The notes below the pieces were generated by a model. It searched no databases. It had not been told where the DNA came from and was given only the letters and a program-made list of their open reading frames with translations. Shown in pieces: positions 50,808 to 59,269 of a stretch of 64,000 nt of DNA (positions are counted from its first letter, which is position 1; every line of letters starts with the position of its first letter). The DNA is from Palsa-465 sp963800475 (lineage in GTDB: Bacteria > Actinomycetota > Thermoleophilia > Solirubrobacterales > Solirubrobacteraceae). Location of the stretch: positions 1,178,001 through 1,242,000 of the forward strand of contig CAWDAZ010000002.1 of the NCBI GenBank assembly GCA_963800475.1, read 5' to 3'. The translations under genes and the position numbers were made by a program.

Positions 50808-50901
50808 CCGCTCGGCACCCTACCTACAGCGTTCGTGCTGAGAACGCGTCGGCGAATCGCGGGTAGGCGCCGCGAGGGTTACCGGCGCTGCCGGTCGTTG
50901 G

Positions 50902-51767
50902 TCAGTGAACGGTCGCCGCGATGACCTTGATCTTCGCTGTGGTGTCGAGGCTGGGGAGCTTGGCGGTGTTGCGCGCCCTCACGCGGCATACCGTGCCCCC
51001 GAGCGCCGAGCCGCGGCTGAGAATCTTGACGTAGCGCTTGCCCGGCCCCGAGACCACGGCCTGGCAGTAGTACCTGGCGCGCTTGTACTTGAGAGCCGAC
51101 GGATACCGCACGTCGAACGACTTGGTCCTCCCGGCGGGCAGCACGAACGTCTTGCTCCGCGACACCCGAGGGACGGGAGGCTTGCCACCGAGGCGACCAC
51201 AGTTTGCGTTGTTCACCGACCAGTCCGGCATGGTCGTGGCGCAGAAGGTGGCGCCGTCGAATTTCGCGAATGAAAGTTGCCGGCGCCCATGACGGCTTCG
51301 GACAGGTTGGCGCCGGACAGGTCGGCGTTGGGCAGCTGGTCGCCGTCGAGGCGGGCCCGGACCAGGGTGGCGTCGGAGAGGCCGGTGTGGGAACCGTCGG
51401 CCCCCGGCATGTTGGCTTGGTTCAGCGTGGCGTGGGACAGGTCGGCATGGTCGCCCAGCTGAACGTGCGGCATGTTGACGTTGTCCAGGTTGGCGTGCAC
51501 CAGCTTGGCGCCGTCCAGGTGGGCTCCGTACAGGTCGGTGTGGCCGGACAGGTTCGCGTAGGACAGGTCGACACCGGCAAGTTCGGCGGAGGCAAGGTTG
51601 GCGCCCGGGCAGTTCGTGTGGTGATCGGGAGTGGGGTTGTCCACGATCTCGCAGCCGTTGACGGTCCTCGCGCCGGCGCTGGGCACCTCGGCGATCGCCA
51701 GCAAAGCCAGTGGCGCGGACAACAGTGCAACCAGCCGCACCACGAAGGAACGTCGAAGAGATGACAT
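50902..51767 (-). pseudogene. Secreted pentapeptide-repeat protein with YCQA/VSGPG module, frameshifted
   Basis: ATG 51767 has AGGAGG six bases upstream and a signal peptide (RLVALLSAPLALLAIAE). Pentapeptide repeats of the ANLSG / ANLDN type run from about residue 55 to 165. The frame is lost near 51275: one missing base between GGCAAC and TTTCATTC. Restoring a C gives NLSFAKFDGATFC and continues into a C-terminal module with RYYCQAVVSGPG, VKIL and CRVRARNTAK. That module matches the end of the secreted phospholipase D-like protein at 10-12 kb. The break may be real or a sequence error. Confidence 0.75.
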
Positions 51768-51920
51768 CCGAAGCCTCCTGTTCGGAGCGCCCACCACCGA
51801 TGGAGCCCCCATCCGTTAGCCGATCCAGCATGTCAGCGCCCACAGGACCTGTCAACCACGTCGGACCCTGCTGGGCTTGCCCTGGGCGTTCGAGACCGGA
51901 CGCTCGGGAAACCGCGGGTA

Positions 51921-51926
51921 TACATT
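51921..51926 (+). promoter_or_regulatory. -10 box of mdh
   Basis: TACATT within GGTATACATTT lies 33 bp before the TTG start, leaving a short leader that contains the AGGAG ribosome-binding site. Confidence 0.45.
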
Positions 51927-51958
51927 TCCGCCCGACACCCGACCCAGGAGATGAGCAA

Positions 51959-52948
51959 TTGCCTGATAGCCCTGTACGAGTAGCGGTCACCGGGGCGGCC
52001 GGACAGATCGGTTACGCGCTGCTGTTCCGGATCGCGAGCGGGCAGCTGCTCGGGCCCGGCACCCCGGTTCACCTTTCGCTGCTCGAAATCCCGGCCGCGG
52101 TCAAGGCGGCCGAGGGAACCGCGATGGAGCTCGAAGACTGCGCGTTCCCGCTGCTCGCGGGCGTCGACATCCACGATGATCCGAAAAAGGCTTTTGACGG
52201 CGTGAACATCGCGCTGCTGGTCGGCGCGCGCCCGCGTACCAAGGGGATGGAGCGAAGTGACCTGCTCGAGGCCAACGGCGGGATCTTCAAGCCGCAGGGC
52301 AATGCGCTCAACGACCACGCCGCCGACGACGTCAAGGTGCTGGTGGTCGGCAACCCGGCGAACACCAACTGCCTGATCGCGCAGTCGAACGCGCCTGACA
52401 TTCCGTCCGAGCGGTTCACCGCGATGATGCGACTCGACCACAACCGTGCGATCGCGCAGCTGTCGAACAAGACGGGCGCCGCGGTGGGCGACATCAAGCG
52501 GATGACGATCTGGGGTAACCACTCCGCCACGCAGTACCCGCACATCTTCGACGCGACCGTGAGAGGAAGACCCGCGGCAGAAGTCGTGACTGATCAGGAG
52601 TGGCTCGAGAACGACTTCATCCCGACCGTTCAGAAGCGCGGCGCGGCGATCATCGAGGCGCGTGGCGCGTCGAGCGCCGCGTCCGCCGCGAACGCCGCGA
52701 TCGACCACGTTCACGACTGGGTGCTCGGGACGCCTGAGGGCGACTGGGTGTCGATGGCGATCCCGTCGGACGGTTCCTACGGCGTCGACGAGGGAATCGT
52801 CTCCGGCTTCCCGGTCACCACCAAGAACGGCAACATCGAAATCGTCCAGGACCTCGACCTGAACGACTTCGCCCGCTCACGTATCGATGTAACGGTTTAT
52901 GAGCTGAAGGAAGAGCGGGAAGCGATTGAGCAACTAGGCCTGATCTAG
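51959..52948 (+). CDS. mdh: Malate dehydrogenase
   Basis: A 329-aa NAD-dependent malate dehydrogenase of the cytosolic/actinobacterial type. It has VAVTGAAGQIGYALLFRIA, the substrate arginines in LLVGARPRTKGMERSDLL, and the catalytic His in TIWGNHSATQYP. TTG 51959 is chosen because AGGAG lies at 51946-51950, eight bases upstream, and the resulting length fits the family. An upstream longer frame is a shadow. It ends before a bidirectional terminator. Confidence 0.95.
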   Translation: MPDSPVRVAVTGAAGQIGYALLFRIASGQLLGPGTPVHLSLLEIPAAVKAAEGTAMELEDCAFPLLAGVDIHDDPKKAFDGVNIALLVGARPRTKGMERSDLLEANGGIFKPQGNALNDHAADDVKVLVVGNPANTNCLIAQSNAPDIPSERFTAMMRLDHNRAIAQLSNKTGAAVGDIKRMTIWGNHSATQYPHIFDATVRGRPAAEVVTDQEWLENDFIPTVQKRGAAIIEARGASSAASAANAAIDHVHDWVLGTPEGDWVSMAIPSDGSYGVDEGIVSGFPVTTKNGNIEIVQDLDLNDFARSRIDVTVYELKEEREAIEQLGLI

Positions 52949-52997
52949 TAGTTGCTTCTCAACCGCTGACACCGCCTGTCCAGGAGCACGGGTACTC

Positions 52998-53036
52998 CTC
53001 CTCGGGTCTACTCGCGTAAGCGGTAGACACGAGGAG
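52998..53036. terminator. Bidirectional terminator hairpin between mdh and the AT-hook gene
   Basis: CTCCTCG (52998-53004) pairs with CGAGGAG (53030-53036), and GTCTAC (53006-53011) with GTAGAC (53023-53028), giving a long stem between two convergent genes. Confidence 0.65.
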
Positions 53037-53055
53037 GACGCCCCGGGCTCCTAGA

Positions 53056-53442
53056 TCAAGAGGCCGGGTGCCAGCCCTGGCCGTCCTTGCGGACCTGGCC
53101 CTCAGTAGCCAGCTTGGGCAGAACGCGGTACAGGTAGTTGGGCTCGATACCCATCGCCGTCGCGATCTCGGGGATCGTGATGCCCGGGCGCTCGGCCACG
53201 AGCTTGAGCGCCTGGTTGGCGCGGGTGTTGCCGCCACGGCGGCCGCGGCCGCGACCCGTCCGGCGGCCGTTCGCCGATCGGCGCGCGCGGGTCTTGCGGT
53301 TACGCGAACCAGGTGGGCGACCCGGTCCGCGGCGGGCGCCGGCCAGCGCCGTACGCGCCGCCTCCAGCCGCGACATTTCCTGCTTGAGCTCGTCGAGGCG
53401 AGCGTCGATGTCCTTCACGGCTCTGTCGACAAAATCAGCCAA
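53056..53442 (-). CDS. AT-hook / winged-helix DNA-binding protein
   Basis: A 128-aa protein with three parts: an N-terminal coiled coil (AVKDIDARLDELKQEMSRLE), a very basic linker with an AT-hook-like RGPGRPPGSRNRK and several RGRGR runs, and a C-terminal winged helix (GITIPEIATAMGIEPNYLYR). TTG 53442 has GAGGAG six bases upstream. This looks like a nucleoid-associated or global regulator; it is not Lsr2, whose signature motif is missing. The target is unknown. Confidence 0.8.
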   Translation of the reverse strand: MADFVDRAVKDIDARLDELKQEMSRLEAARTALAGARRGPGRPPGSRNRKTRARRSANGRRTGRGRGRRGGNTRANQALKLVAERPGITIPEIATAMGIEPNYLYRVLPKLATEGQVRKDGQGWHPAS

Positions 53443-53512
53443 GTGAATCTCCTCGGTCCTTGGGTAACTAGGCCCCCGTGAGGACACGATACACCTGCTT
53501 ATGTTGTCTGTG

Positions 53513-53962
53513 TCAACTTCGGTCTAAGAGTTGCTTCAGCCGCGTCAGTGAATTGTTGGCCTCACGCTCGGACGCGGCGCCAACGATCACCCTGCTCGCG
53601 ACGATCCCCAAACGCCCGCCGGGCGGCGTGAATTCGTTGGTGTACTCGAACACCGTGGCGTGCTCGCCGTTGGGTGACAGGTCGTACCTGATCCGTGCAC
53701 GAGAATGTGCAGGACCCCGGCCCTCCCATTCAGCGTGACTGGGGGGGTTCACGTCGACAAGCGTCCAGTGAACGTTGAATGACACGCCGCGCAGGTGCAG
53801 GACCTGATCCATCGTGGAACCCCTGCGCAGCGGCTTGTCCGATACGTTCCGAACCGCGCGGTGGATGGTCACCCAGTCCTTGAACCGTGAGGGGTCCATC
53901 GCCGTCTCCCAGACACGGTCGATCGGCGCGTCGACATCGATCTTCACTTGCACACCGCTCAT
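53513..53962 (-). CDS. SRPBCC-family protein
   Basis: A 149-aa START/Bet v1-like protein: VKIDVDAPIDRVWETAMDP begins the fold, with VHWTLVDVNPP and the C-terminal helix AASEREANNSLTRLKQLLD. The family binds hydrophobic ligands. No substrate can be named. It lies 16 bp downstream of the NAD(P)-binding epimerase-like gene and may be co-transcribed with it. Confidence 0.8.
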   Translation of the reverse strand: MSGVQVKIDVDAPIDRVWETAMDPSRFKDWVTIHRAVRNVSDKPLRRGSTMDQVLHLRGVSFNVHWTLVDVNPPSHAEWEGRGPAHSRARIRYDLSPNGEHATVFEYTNEFTPPGGRLGIVASRVIVGAASEREANNSLTRLKQLLDRS

Positions 53963-53978
53963 TGTCGGTCGGCAGACC

Positions 53979-54893
53979 CTAACGGGCGGCCAGCGGCTCG
54001 GTTGCCTCCCATTCCCGTAGCGCGCGCTCGATCGCGGCGTCGAGCGAGTGCAGCGTCACACGCAGCAGCTCCGACGCGCTGTCGCCGGCGGGCAGCAGGT
54101 CGTACTCGAGGCTCTCCATCAGCGGCCCGACCAGCGCGTGATCCTCGCCGGCGATCAGTGCCGCCACGCGGCTGGCGATCGGGGTGAGCGTGAGGCGCTT
54201 GAGTGGCAGCGTCAGCCGCCCGACGAGCATGTGATCGCGGATCCGCTCGATCAACTCGCCGTAGGTGACGAGCTCGGGGCCGGCTGCGTCGAGCGATCGG
54301 CCACAGCCCGCGTCGCTGGTCGCGGCACGCGCGAGCATCTCGACGATGTCGCGCTCGTCGATTGGGCTCGTCTGCCGCGTCCGCCAGGCCGGCACCGGGA
54401 TCACCGGCATCCGCTCGACGAGCCGCACCAGGAACCTGAACGAGCGCGACCCGGCTCCGATCACGATCGACGCCCGCAGCGCTATCGAGCACGGGCTCGC
54501 GTCGAGCAGGATCTGCTCGACGGCCAGCCGGCTCGCGAGGTGCGGCGAAGCGACGCCCCCGGCCGGGATCGGGCCGCCCAGGTACACGACCCGCTCGACG
54601 CCAGCGGTCCGCGCCGCACGCGCGAAGTTCTCGGCCGCGGCCCGCTCGCGGGTGGTGAAGGACCCGTCCGGCGAGCGCTCCATCGAGTGGATCAGGAAGT
54701 ACGCGACGTCGACGCCTTCGAGCGCCTCATCGAGGCCATCGCCGGTGATCGCGTCGCCGGCCAGCACCGGGATCCCGTTAGGGGCGGTGGCGCGGCGCCG
54801 GCTGAGGCCGCGCACGGCATGGCCGTCCGCGACCAGCCGCGGCGCGAGCCGCGAACCGATGTAGCCGGTGATCCCGGTGACGAGCACGTTCAT
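53979..54893 (-). CDS. NAD(P)-binding atypical SDR (NmrA/NDUFA9-like)
   Basis: A 304-aa protein with the extended-SDR start VLVTGITGYIGSRLAPRL, a DG/GDA segment (VLAGDAITGDG), and PIDERDIVEML as in complex-I NDUFA9-like and NmrA-like proteins. The catalytic YxxxK of true SDRs is not evident. The C-terminus is helical. It may modify a quinone or lipid-linked substrate; that is a guess. It overlaps the preceding FMN-dependent dehydrogenase gene by four bases. Confidence 0.8.
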   Translation of the reverse strand: MNVLVTGITGYIGSRLAPRLVADGHAVRGLSRRRATAPNGIPVLAGDAITGDGLDEALEGVDVAYFLIHSMERSPDGSFTTRERAAAENFARAARTAGVERVVYLGGPIPAGGVASPHLASRLAVEQILLDASPCSIALRASIVIGAGSRSFRFLVRLVERMPVIPVPAWRTRQTSPIDERDIVEMLARAATSDAGCGRSLDAAGPELVTYGELIERIRDHMLVGRLTLPLKRLTLTPIASRVAALIAGEDHALVGPLMESLEYDLLPAGDSASELLRVTLHSLDAAIERALREWEATEPLAAR

Positions 54894-56011
54894 CGCCGTT
54901 CGCCTGCCCAGGGGCCGGGACGCACGAAGCTCGGGTCGAGCGCCCGCGCGGCCCCGGCACCAGACAGCGCGAGCGCTGTGTCGAATTCCGAGAGCAGGAT
55001 CTCGAGCACCCGCTGCGCGCCCGCCGCGCCGTCAACGGCCAATCCCCACAGCGCCGGCCGGCCAACCATCACCGCGCGCGCCCCGAGCGCCAGCGCCTTC
55101 AGGACGTCGGTGCCGCGGCGAATGCCACCGTCGACCAGCAACTCGAGCCGGTCGCCGGCCGCCTCGACGATCGGCGGCAGCGCGTCGGCGCCGGACAGCA
55201 CTGTGTCGAGCTGGCGGCCCCCGTGGTTGGAGACCACGACCGCGCGGGCGCCGTGCTCGGCGGCCAGCACCGCGTCATCGGGCCGCAGCACGCCCTTCAC
55301 GATCACCGGCAGCGGGCTGTCGGCGGCGAACCGCTCGATGTCCTTCCAGCTCAGGTCGGGATCGATCAGTCCCGCGAACTCCGTTGGGGTCATGCCTCCT
55401 TTGACGCCGGCGGCGACCGCACTTGCGACCATCTCGGCGGCAGCGGTCTGATGCCCCGAGCGCAGATCGCGCTCGCGGACGCCGATCACAGGCAGGTCGA
55501 CGGTGACGACGAGCGCCTCATATCCGTGCTCGGCGGCGCGCGCGGCCAGCTCCCGTGAGACGCCGCGGTCGGCGAACACGTACAGCTGGAACCAGCGCGG
55601 CGCGCCGGGTACCGCCTCGGCCAGCTGGGGCGCGCTGGTCGTCGCGAGCGTCGACAGGCAGATGATCGCTCCGGTCGCGGCCGCCGCCGTCGCCATCGCG
55701 ACCTCGCCGTCGGGGTGGGCCATTCGCTGGAACGCCATCGGCGCGACGATCAGCGGGTGGGGGCGGGGCACGCCGAGCAGCTCGACGCCCGGGTCCCGGG
55801 TGCCTACGCCGACCAGCATCCGCGGGAGGATCGCGAGCCGGCGCCAGGCCGCGACGTTGTCCCGGAGCGTGAGCTCGTCGCCCGCTCCGCCGACCGCGTA
55901 CGCGTGAGCGCCCGGGACCATCGAGGCCTCCGCCGCGAGCTCGTAGTCGGCCAGCGAGATCAGCCCGGCCGGGATCGGGGGCCCAGGTCTCCGATCGTCG
56001 CTGTCAGCCAC
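54890..56011 (-). CDS. FMN-dependent alpha-hydroxy-acid dehydrogenase (LldD/GOX-like)
   Basis: A 373-aa flavoenzyme of the L-lactate dehydrogenase/glycolate oxidase family. It has LIVAPMAFQRMAHPDGE near residue 90, VIVKGVL with the conserved Lys, VVSNHGGRQLD with the catalytic His, and LVDGGIRRGTDVLKALALGA. GTG 56011 is the start. The product overlaps the SDR-like gene by four bases, so both probably act in one pathway. Which 2-hydroxy acid is oxidised cannot be told. Confidence 0.88.
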   Translation of the reverse strand: MADSDDRRPGPPIPAGLISLADYELAAEASMVPGAHAYAVGGAGDELTLRDNVAAWRRLAILPRMLVGVGTRDPGVELLGVPRPHPLIVAPMAFQRMAHPDGEVAMATAAAATGAIICLSTLATTSAPQLAEAVPGAPRWFQLYVFADRGVSRELAARAAEHGYEALVVTVDLPVIGVRERDLRSGHQTAAAEMVASAVAAGVKGGMTPTEFAGLIDPDLSWKDIERFAADSPLPVIVKGVLRPDDAVLAAEHGARAVVVSNHGGRQLDTVLSGADALPPIVEAAGDRLELLVDGGIRRGTDVLKALALGARAVMVGRPALWGLAVDGAAGAQRVLEILLSEFDTALALSGAGAARALDPSFVRPGPWAGERR

Positions 56012-56081
56012 CCTGGCAAAGCTACGGAAAATGCGGCAGCTTCATGTCCCGGTTCACGGAATCCCCGCAACTTCCAGCTAT

Positions 56082-56096
56082 TTCGCGATTCGCGAA
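56082..56096. promoter_or_regulatory. Palindrome in the divergent region before the small Cys protein
   Basis: TTCGCGA and TCGCGAA flank one T. A wider GCAACTTC / GAAGTTG pair encloses it. It sits in the 218-bp divergent region and may be an operator. Confidence 0.4.
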
Positions 56097-56229
56097 GTTG
56101 TTGCGTTTTCCGGGAATCGAGATTGCAAACATGGCGTGAAGTTCGCTTTGATGACTGCCGCGGTCGACGGAGGAAGCGCCCGCCGACCGGGCCGGACGAG
56201 GGTCAAACATCTAGGGGTCGAGGTAACTA

Positions 56230-56460
56230 ATGGCGACTGGTCGCGCGAGGTCGGACAAGGCATGCTGCGATGACTGCTTCTTCCGTCAGAGCCAGCTGTG
56301 CGCGATCTCCGAGACCGGTCCGTGTGCGACCTTCCGTCCGGCGCATCCCGAGGGGCTGAGGCCACCGACACAACTGCGGTTCGTGTTCCGCCAGGAGCGC
56401 AGGCTCCAGGTCGCGTGGGCGTTCCCGACGGCCAACGAGCAAGTCGCGCTGCACGGCTAG
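56230..56460 (+). CDS. Small Cys-rich hypothetical protein
   Basis: A 76-aa protein with KACCDDCFFRQSQLC and a later GPCATF, five cysteines in the first 35 residues, and a basic second half. ATG 56230 has GAGG seven bases upstream. It is probably a small metal-binding protein; I do not recognise the family. Its final codons form the first half of a 28-bp duplication. Confidence 0.65.
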   Translation: MATGRARSDKACCDDCFFRQSQLCAISETGPCATFRPAHPEGLRPPTQLRFVFRQERRLQVAWAFPTANEQVALHG

Positions 56461-56497
56461 CGCGATAAGAGTCGCGCTGCACGGCTAGCGCGATAAG
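56442..56497. repeat. Exact 28-bp tandem duplication
   Basis: The 28 bp at 56442-56469 are repeated without change at 56470-56497. Each copy contains GCACGGCTAGCGCGATAAG, so the stop codon of the small Cys-rich gene and a -10-like TAAG segment are duplicated. The second copy supplies the -10 of the next small gene. Confidence 0.95.
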
Positions 56498-56506
56498 GTT
56501 CCGCGC

Positions 56507-56611
56507 ATGTACTGGCCGCTGATCGGCGGATTCATCGCGGTGTTCCTGATCACGATCCTGGTCGGGTGGATCATGGACACCTCTCGCCGCGGCGACGACC
56601 AGGGTCACTGA
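56507..56611 (+). CDS. Small single-pass membrane protein (34 aa), leaderless
   Basis: A 34-aa frame read directly: MYWPLIGGFIAVFLITILVG is one membrane helix, followed by a short charged tail. A TAAGGT box (56494-56499) is exactly seven bases before the ATG, and there is no ribosome-binding site. It ends inside the convergent antiporter gene with a 7-bp overlap. The regular TM profile and promoter position argue for a real gene. Confidence 0.55.
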   Translation: MYWPLIGGFIAVFLITILVGWIMDTSRRGDDQGH

Positions 56612-57867
56612 ACGAGATCGCCGCCGGCCGCGACCTCCAGGGGCGCGCCCGACCGGCGTTTCTGGAGCCGCTCCGCGCGGCGCGCGATCCAGTTAGCGCC
56701 GGCGGTGTCGGTCAGCCCGTGCGCGATCACCGAGCACAGCACCGTCAGTGCGGCGAGGTTGAAGATCCGCACCCCCGCGGTGATTCGCGACGTCAGGACG
56801 AGCAGCGAGAAGGTCATCGTCGAGACGCCCTTCGGCCCGAACCACGACATGAACGCTCGGGTTGCGAAGTCGGTGGCGGTCCTGACGAGGGCCGCGAACA
56901 CGCCGACCGGACGCGCGACGAACAGCGCGACGACCACGATCCCGACCGCGGCCCAGCCCTCTCCGAACAGTCCGTGCAGGGTCAGCAGCGACCCGAACAC
57001 CAGGAAGATTCCGACCTTGACGATCTCGACGAGGTCCGCCGCCTGATGCTCGAAGTAGGTGCGGATGTCCGGACGTCTGGTCCCGAGCACGATCGCGGCG
57101 ACGTAGACCGCGATCAGCCCGTTGCCGTGTGGGGGCAGCTCGGTGATGCCATAGGCCGCGAGCGCGGTGCCGAGCGCGTACAGCGACCTCTGGTAGCCGG
57201 GGATTCCCCCCTCGAGGCGCTCGTCGCGCGGCAACAGGCGGGAGGCCAGCCACCCGATCACGAGCCCGGTCGCGAGTCCGACGAGCACGTTCTGGAGCAC
57301 GAACCGCCACCACACGAAGTGCGAGGCGTTCGCGCCGAGCGCGGTCGTGAGCGCCAGCACCGCCGGCAGCGCGAGCCCGTCGTTGAGTCCCGACTCGAGG
57401 TTCAGCGAGTGCCGGATCAGCCTCGGCACCCGGGGGTTGGTGACGACGCTCGAGGACAGCACCGGGTCGGTCGGACACAGCAGTGCGCCGAGCAGGAACG
57501 ACGCCGTCCAGTTGAGGTTCGTGAGCAGGTGCGTCCCCACCGCGACCACGGCCGCTGTGATCGGCATCGCCAGCACCAGCTTGCGCAGCGGCAGGTGCCA
57601 CTGTTTCTGGAGCATCTCCGCCTCCACCTCGAGCCCATCGCGGAACAGGATCACGACCAGCGCGATCGTCGCCAGGTCGCCGACGAACGCCGACCGGGGG
57701 TTGAAGTGCAGCACGTCGGTCGCGCCGCGGCCGAGCAGGAATCCAACCAGCGCGAACAGCGCCGTCAGCGACAGGAAGCTCCGTCGCGCGAGCCCGGACA
57801 GCAACGCCCCAATGACGAGCATCGCCCCGAGCACGAGCACCGCGACCTGGAAGTGATGGGCTGACAC
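56605..57867 (-). CDS. CPA1-family Na+/H+ antiporter
   Basis: A 420-aa membrane protein with about 12 segments. Family marks are ALLCPTDPVLSSSVV, with the TDP of the unwound helix, and LNLESGLNDGLALPAVLAL, carrying the ND ion-binding pair. It exchanges cytosolic Na+ or K+ for H+. The GTG at 57867 is chosen because a TAGCTT box lies exactly seven bases upstream, giving a leaderless mRNA; a TTG at 57876 is the longer option. Confidence 0.92.
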   Translation of the reverse strand: MSAHHFQVAVLVLGAMLVIGALLSGLARRSFLSLTALFALVGFLLGRGATDVLHFNPRSAFVGDLATIALVVILFRDGLEVEAEMLQKQWHLPLRKLVLAMPITAAVVAVGTHLLTNLNWTASFLLGALLCPTDPVLSSSVVTNPRVPRLIRHSLNLESGLNDGLALPAVLALTTALGANASHFVWWRFVLQNVLVGLATGLVIGWLASRLLPRDERLEGGIPGYQRSLYALGTALAAYGITELPPHGNGLIAVYVAAIVLGTRRPDIRTYFEHQAADLVEIVKVGIFLVFGSLLTLHGLFGEGWAAVGIVVVALFVARPVGVFAALVRTATDFATRAFMSWFGPKGVSTMTFSLLVLTSRITAGVRIFNLAALTVLCSVIAHGLTDTAGANWIARRAERLQKRRSGAPLEVAAGGDLVQ

Positions 57868-57874
57868 GAGCTCC

Positions 57875-57880
57875 AAGCTA
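57875..57880 (-). promoter_or_regulatory. -10 box of the CPA1 antiporter gene, leaderless
   Basis: TAGCTT on the minus strand is seven bases before GTG 57867. Confidence 0.5.
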
Positions 57881-57906
57881 CAGTTCGCACGAGAGAGAGG
57901 AGCGGT

Positions 57907-58698
57907 GTGCGGATCACTGTGCTCGGCAAGTCACCCTCGTGGCAGGACGCGGGTGGTGCATGCAGTGGATATCTGGTTGAGGAGGGGGATTACGCCCTGC
58001 TGCTCGACTGCGGCAACGGCGTGTTCTCGAAGTTGCGCCGGCACGTCGACTACGTCGACGTCAACACAGTGCTCGTCAGCCACCTGCACGCCGACCATTT
58101 CCTCGATCTGGTGCCGTTCAGCTATGCGCTCACGTACGCGCCGCGCCAGCAGCCGGTCCCGGTCGCCGGCTGGCCGGGCACCGACGCGCCCGCGCGGCCG
58201 CATCTATACGCGCCGACCGGCGCGGGGGACATGTTCCGCCAGATCGCCGGCTGCTGGGGCAACGACAGGCTCGTCGAGCAGGCGTTCGCGCTCCAGGAGT
58301 ACAAGCCCTGGGACGAGTTCGAGGTGGGACCGTTTCAGGTCCGGTTCTGCGAGGTGCCGCACTTCACCGAGACGTTCGCGGTCGAGCTGCTCTCCGATCG
58401 CGGCGCACGGCTGACATACGGCGCCGATTGCAGCCCCAACGACGAGCTGGTCCGGTTCGCCCAGGACACCGACCTGCTGCTGATCGAGGGGACGCTGCCG
58501 CGCCCGGAACGCACCGGTGAACGTGGTCATCTCACCCCGGGAGAGGCCGGCGACCACGGACGCCGAGCCGGCGCCAAACGGCTGGTGATCACGCACTTCT
58601 CCGACGAGCTCGATCCGGAGTGGGCCCGCGCCCAGGCGGCCGAAGGCTTCGGAGCCGATGTCGAGCTCGCGGCCGAGGGCGCGGTCTACGAGCTCTGA
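57907..58698 (+). CDS. MBL-fold metal-dependent hydrolase
   Basis: A 263-aa metallo-beta-lactamase-fold protein. The metal-binding HLHADH is near residue 60, with LLLDCGNGVFS before it, VPHFTETF and LTYGADCSPNDELV in the middle, and THFSDELDP with the last histidine. This is the RNase Z/arylsulfatase-like branch of small hydrolases. GTG 57907 follows AGGAGCGGT. Substrate unknown. Confidence 0.88.
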   Translation: MRITVLGKSPSWQDAGGACSGYLVEEGDYALLLDCGNGVFSKLRRHVDYVDVNTVLVSHLHADHFLDLVPFSYALTYAPRQQPVPVAGWPGTDAPARPHLYAPTGAGDMFRQIAGCWGNDRLVEQAFALQEYKPWDEFEVGPFQVRFCEVPHFTETFAVELLSDRGARLTYGADCSPNDELVRFAQDTDLLLIEGTLPRPERTGERGHLTPGEAGDHGRRAGAKRLVITHFSDELDPEWARAQAAEGFGADVELAAEGAVYEL

Positions 58699-58777
58699 GT
58701 CCGGATGAAGGCGTGGGCCGGAACGCCGATTTTGCGTATGCTGCCCAGTAACGAGCCCCAGCGCATTTAGGAGAACC

Positions 58778-59257
58778 ATGGCAAGAAGCAAGAAGTCAAA
58801 GGGGGCGGTGCCTCTCACGCCTGAGGACATCGCCAACCTCGCGAAGAGCAACCCGTACGTGCAGCAGGTCATCAACGACCCGAAGCTGCGCAAGAACGTC
58901 CGCACGGCGGTCAGCTCCGGCAAGACTGCCTACGGCCGGCTGTCGAACGGCAAGCTGCCCGCGGCACTGCTCGAGGACAAGAAGATGCACGCCGAGCTCG
59001 CCAAGGCGCTCGGCGCCTCGCGCGATGCGGCGATCACGCTCACCCATGCTTCGCGCAGACGCGCGAGGAAGGGACACAAGACGACGCGCCGGGTCGTGAT
59101 CGTCGTCGTCGGCGGCGGAGTGGTGCTGGCCAGCAGCGAGAAGCTGCGGTCCAAGCTGCTCGACGCGCTGTTCGGCAAGGAGGAGGAGTTCCAGTACACG
59201 CCCCCTGCGAACTCGTCGTCCACCGAGCCGACGACAACGGTCGGCGGCGCGGCATAG
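58778..59257 (+). CDS. Hypothetical protein with one membrane segment
   Basis: A 159-aa basic protein. The first 100 residues are helical and charged (KNVRTAVSSGKTAYGRL); residues about 105-120 are hydrophobic (RVVIVVVGGGVVLASS), and the tail is Ser/Thr/Pro-rich. ATG 58778 follows TAGGAGAACC. I do not recognise a family. It lies 12 bp upstream of the TetR gene and may share its transcript. Confidence 0.7.
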   Translation: MARSKKSKGAVPLTPEDIANLAKSNPYVQQVINDPKLRKNVRTAVSSGKTAYGRLSNGKLPAALLEDKKMHAELAKALGASRDAAITLTHASRRRARKGHKTTRRVVIVVVGGGVVLASSEKLRSKLLDALFGKEEEFQYTPPANSSSTEPTTTVGGAA

Positions 59258-59269
59258 CGCGTAGGCACG

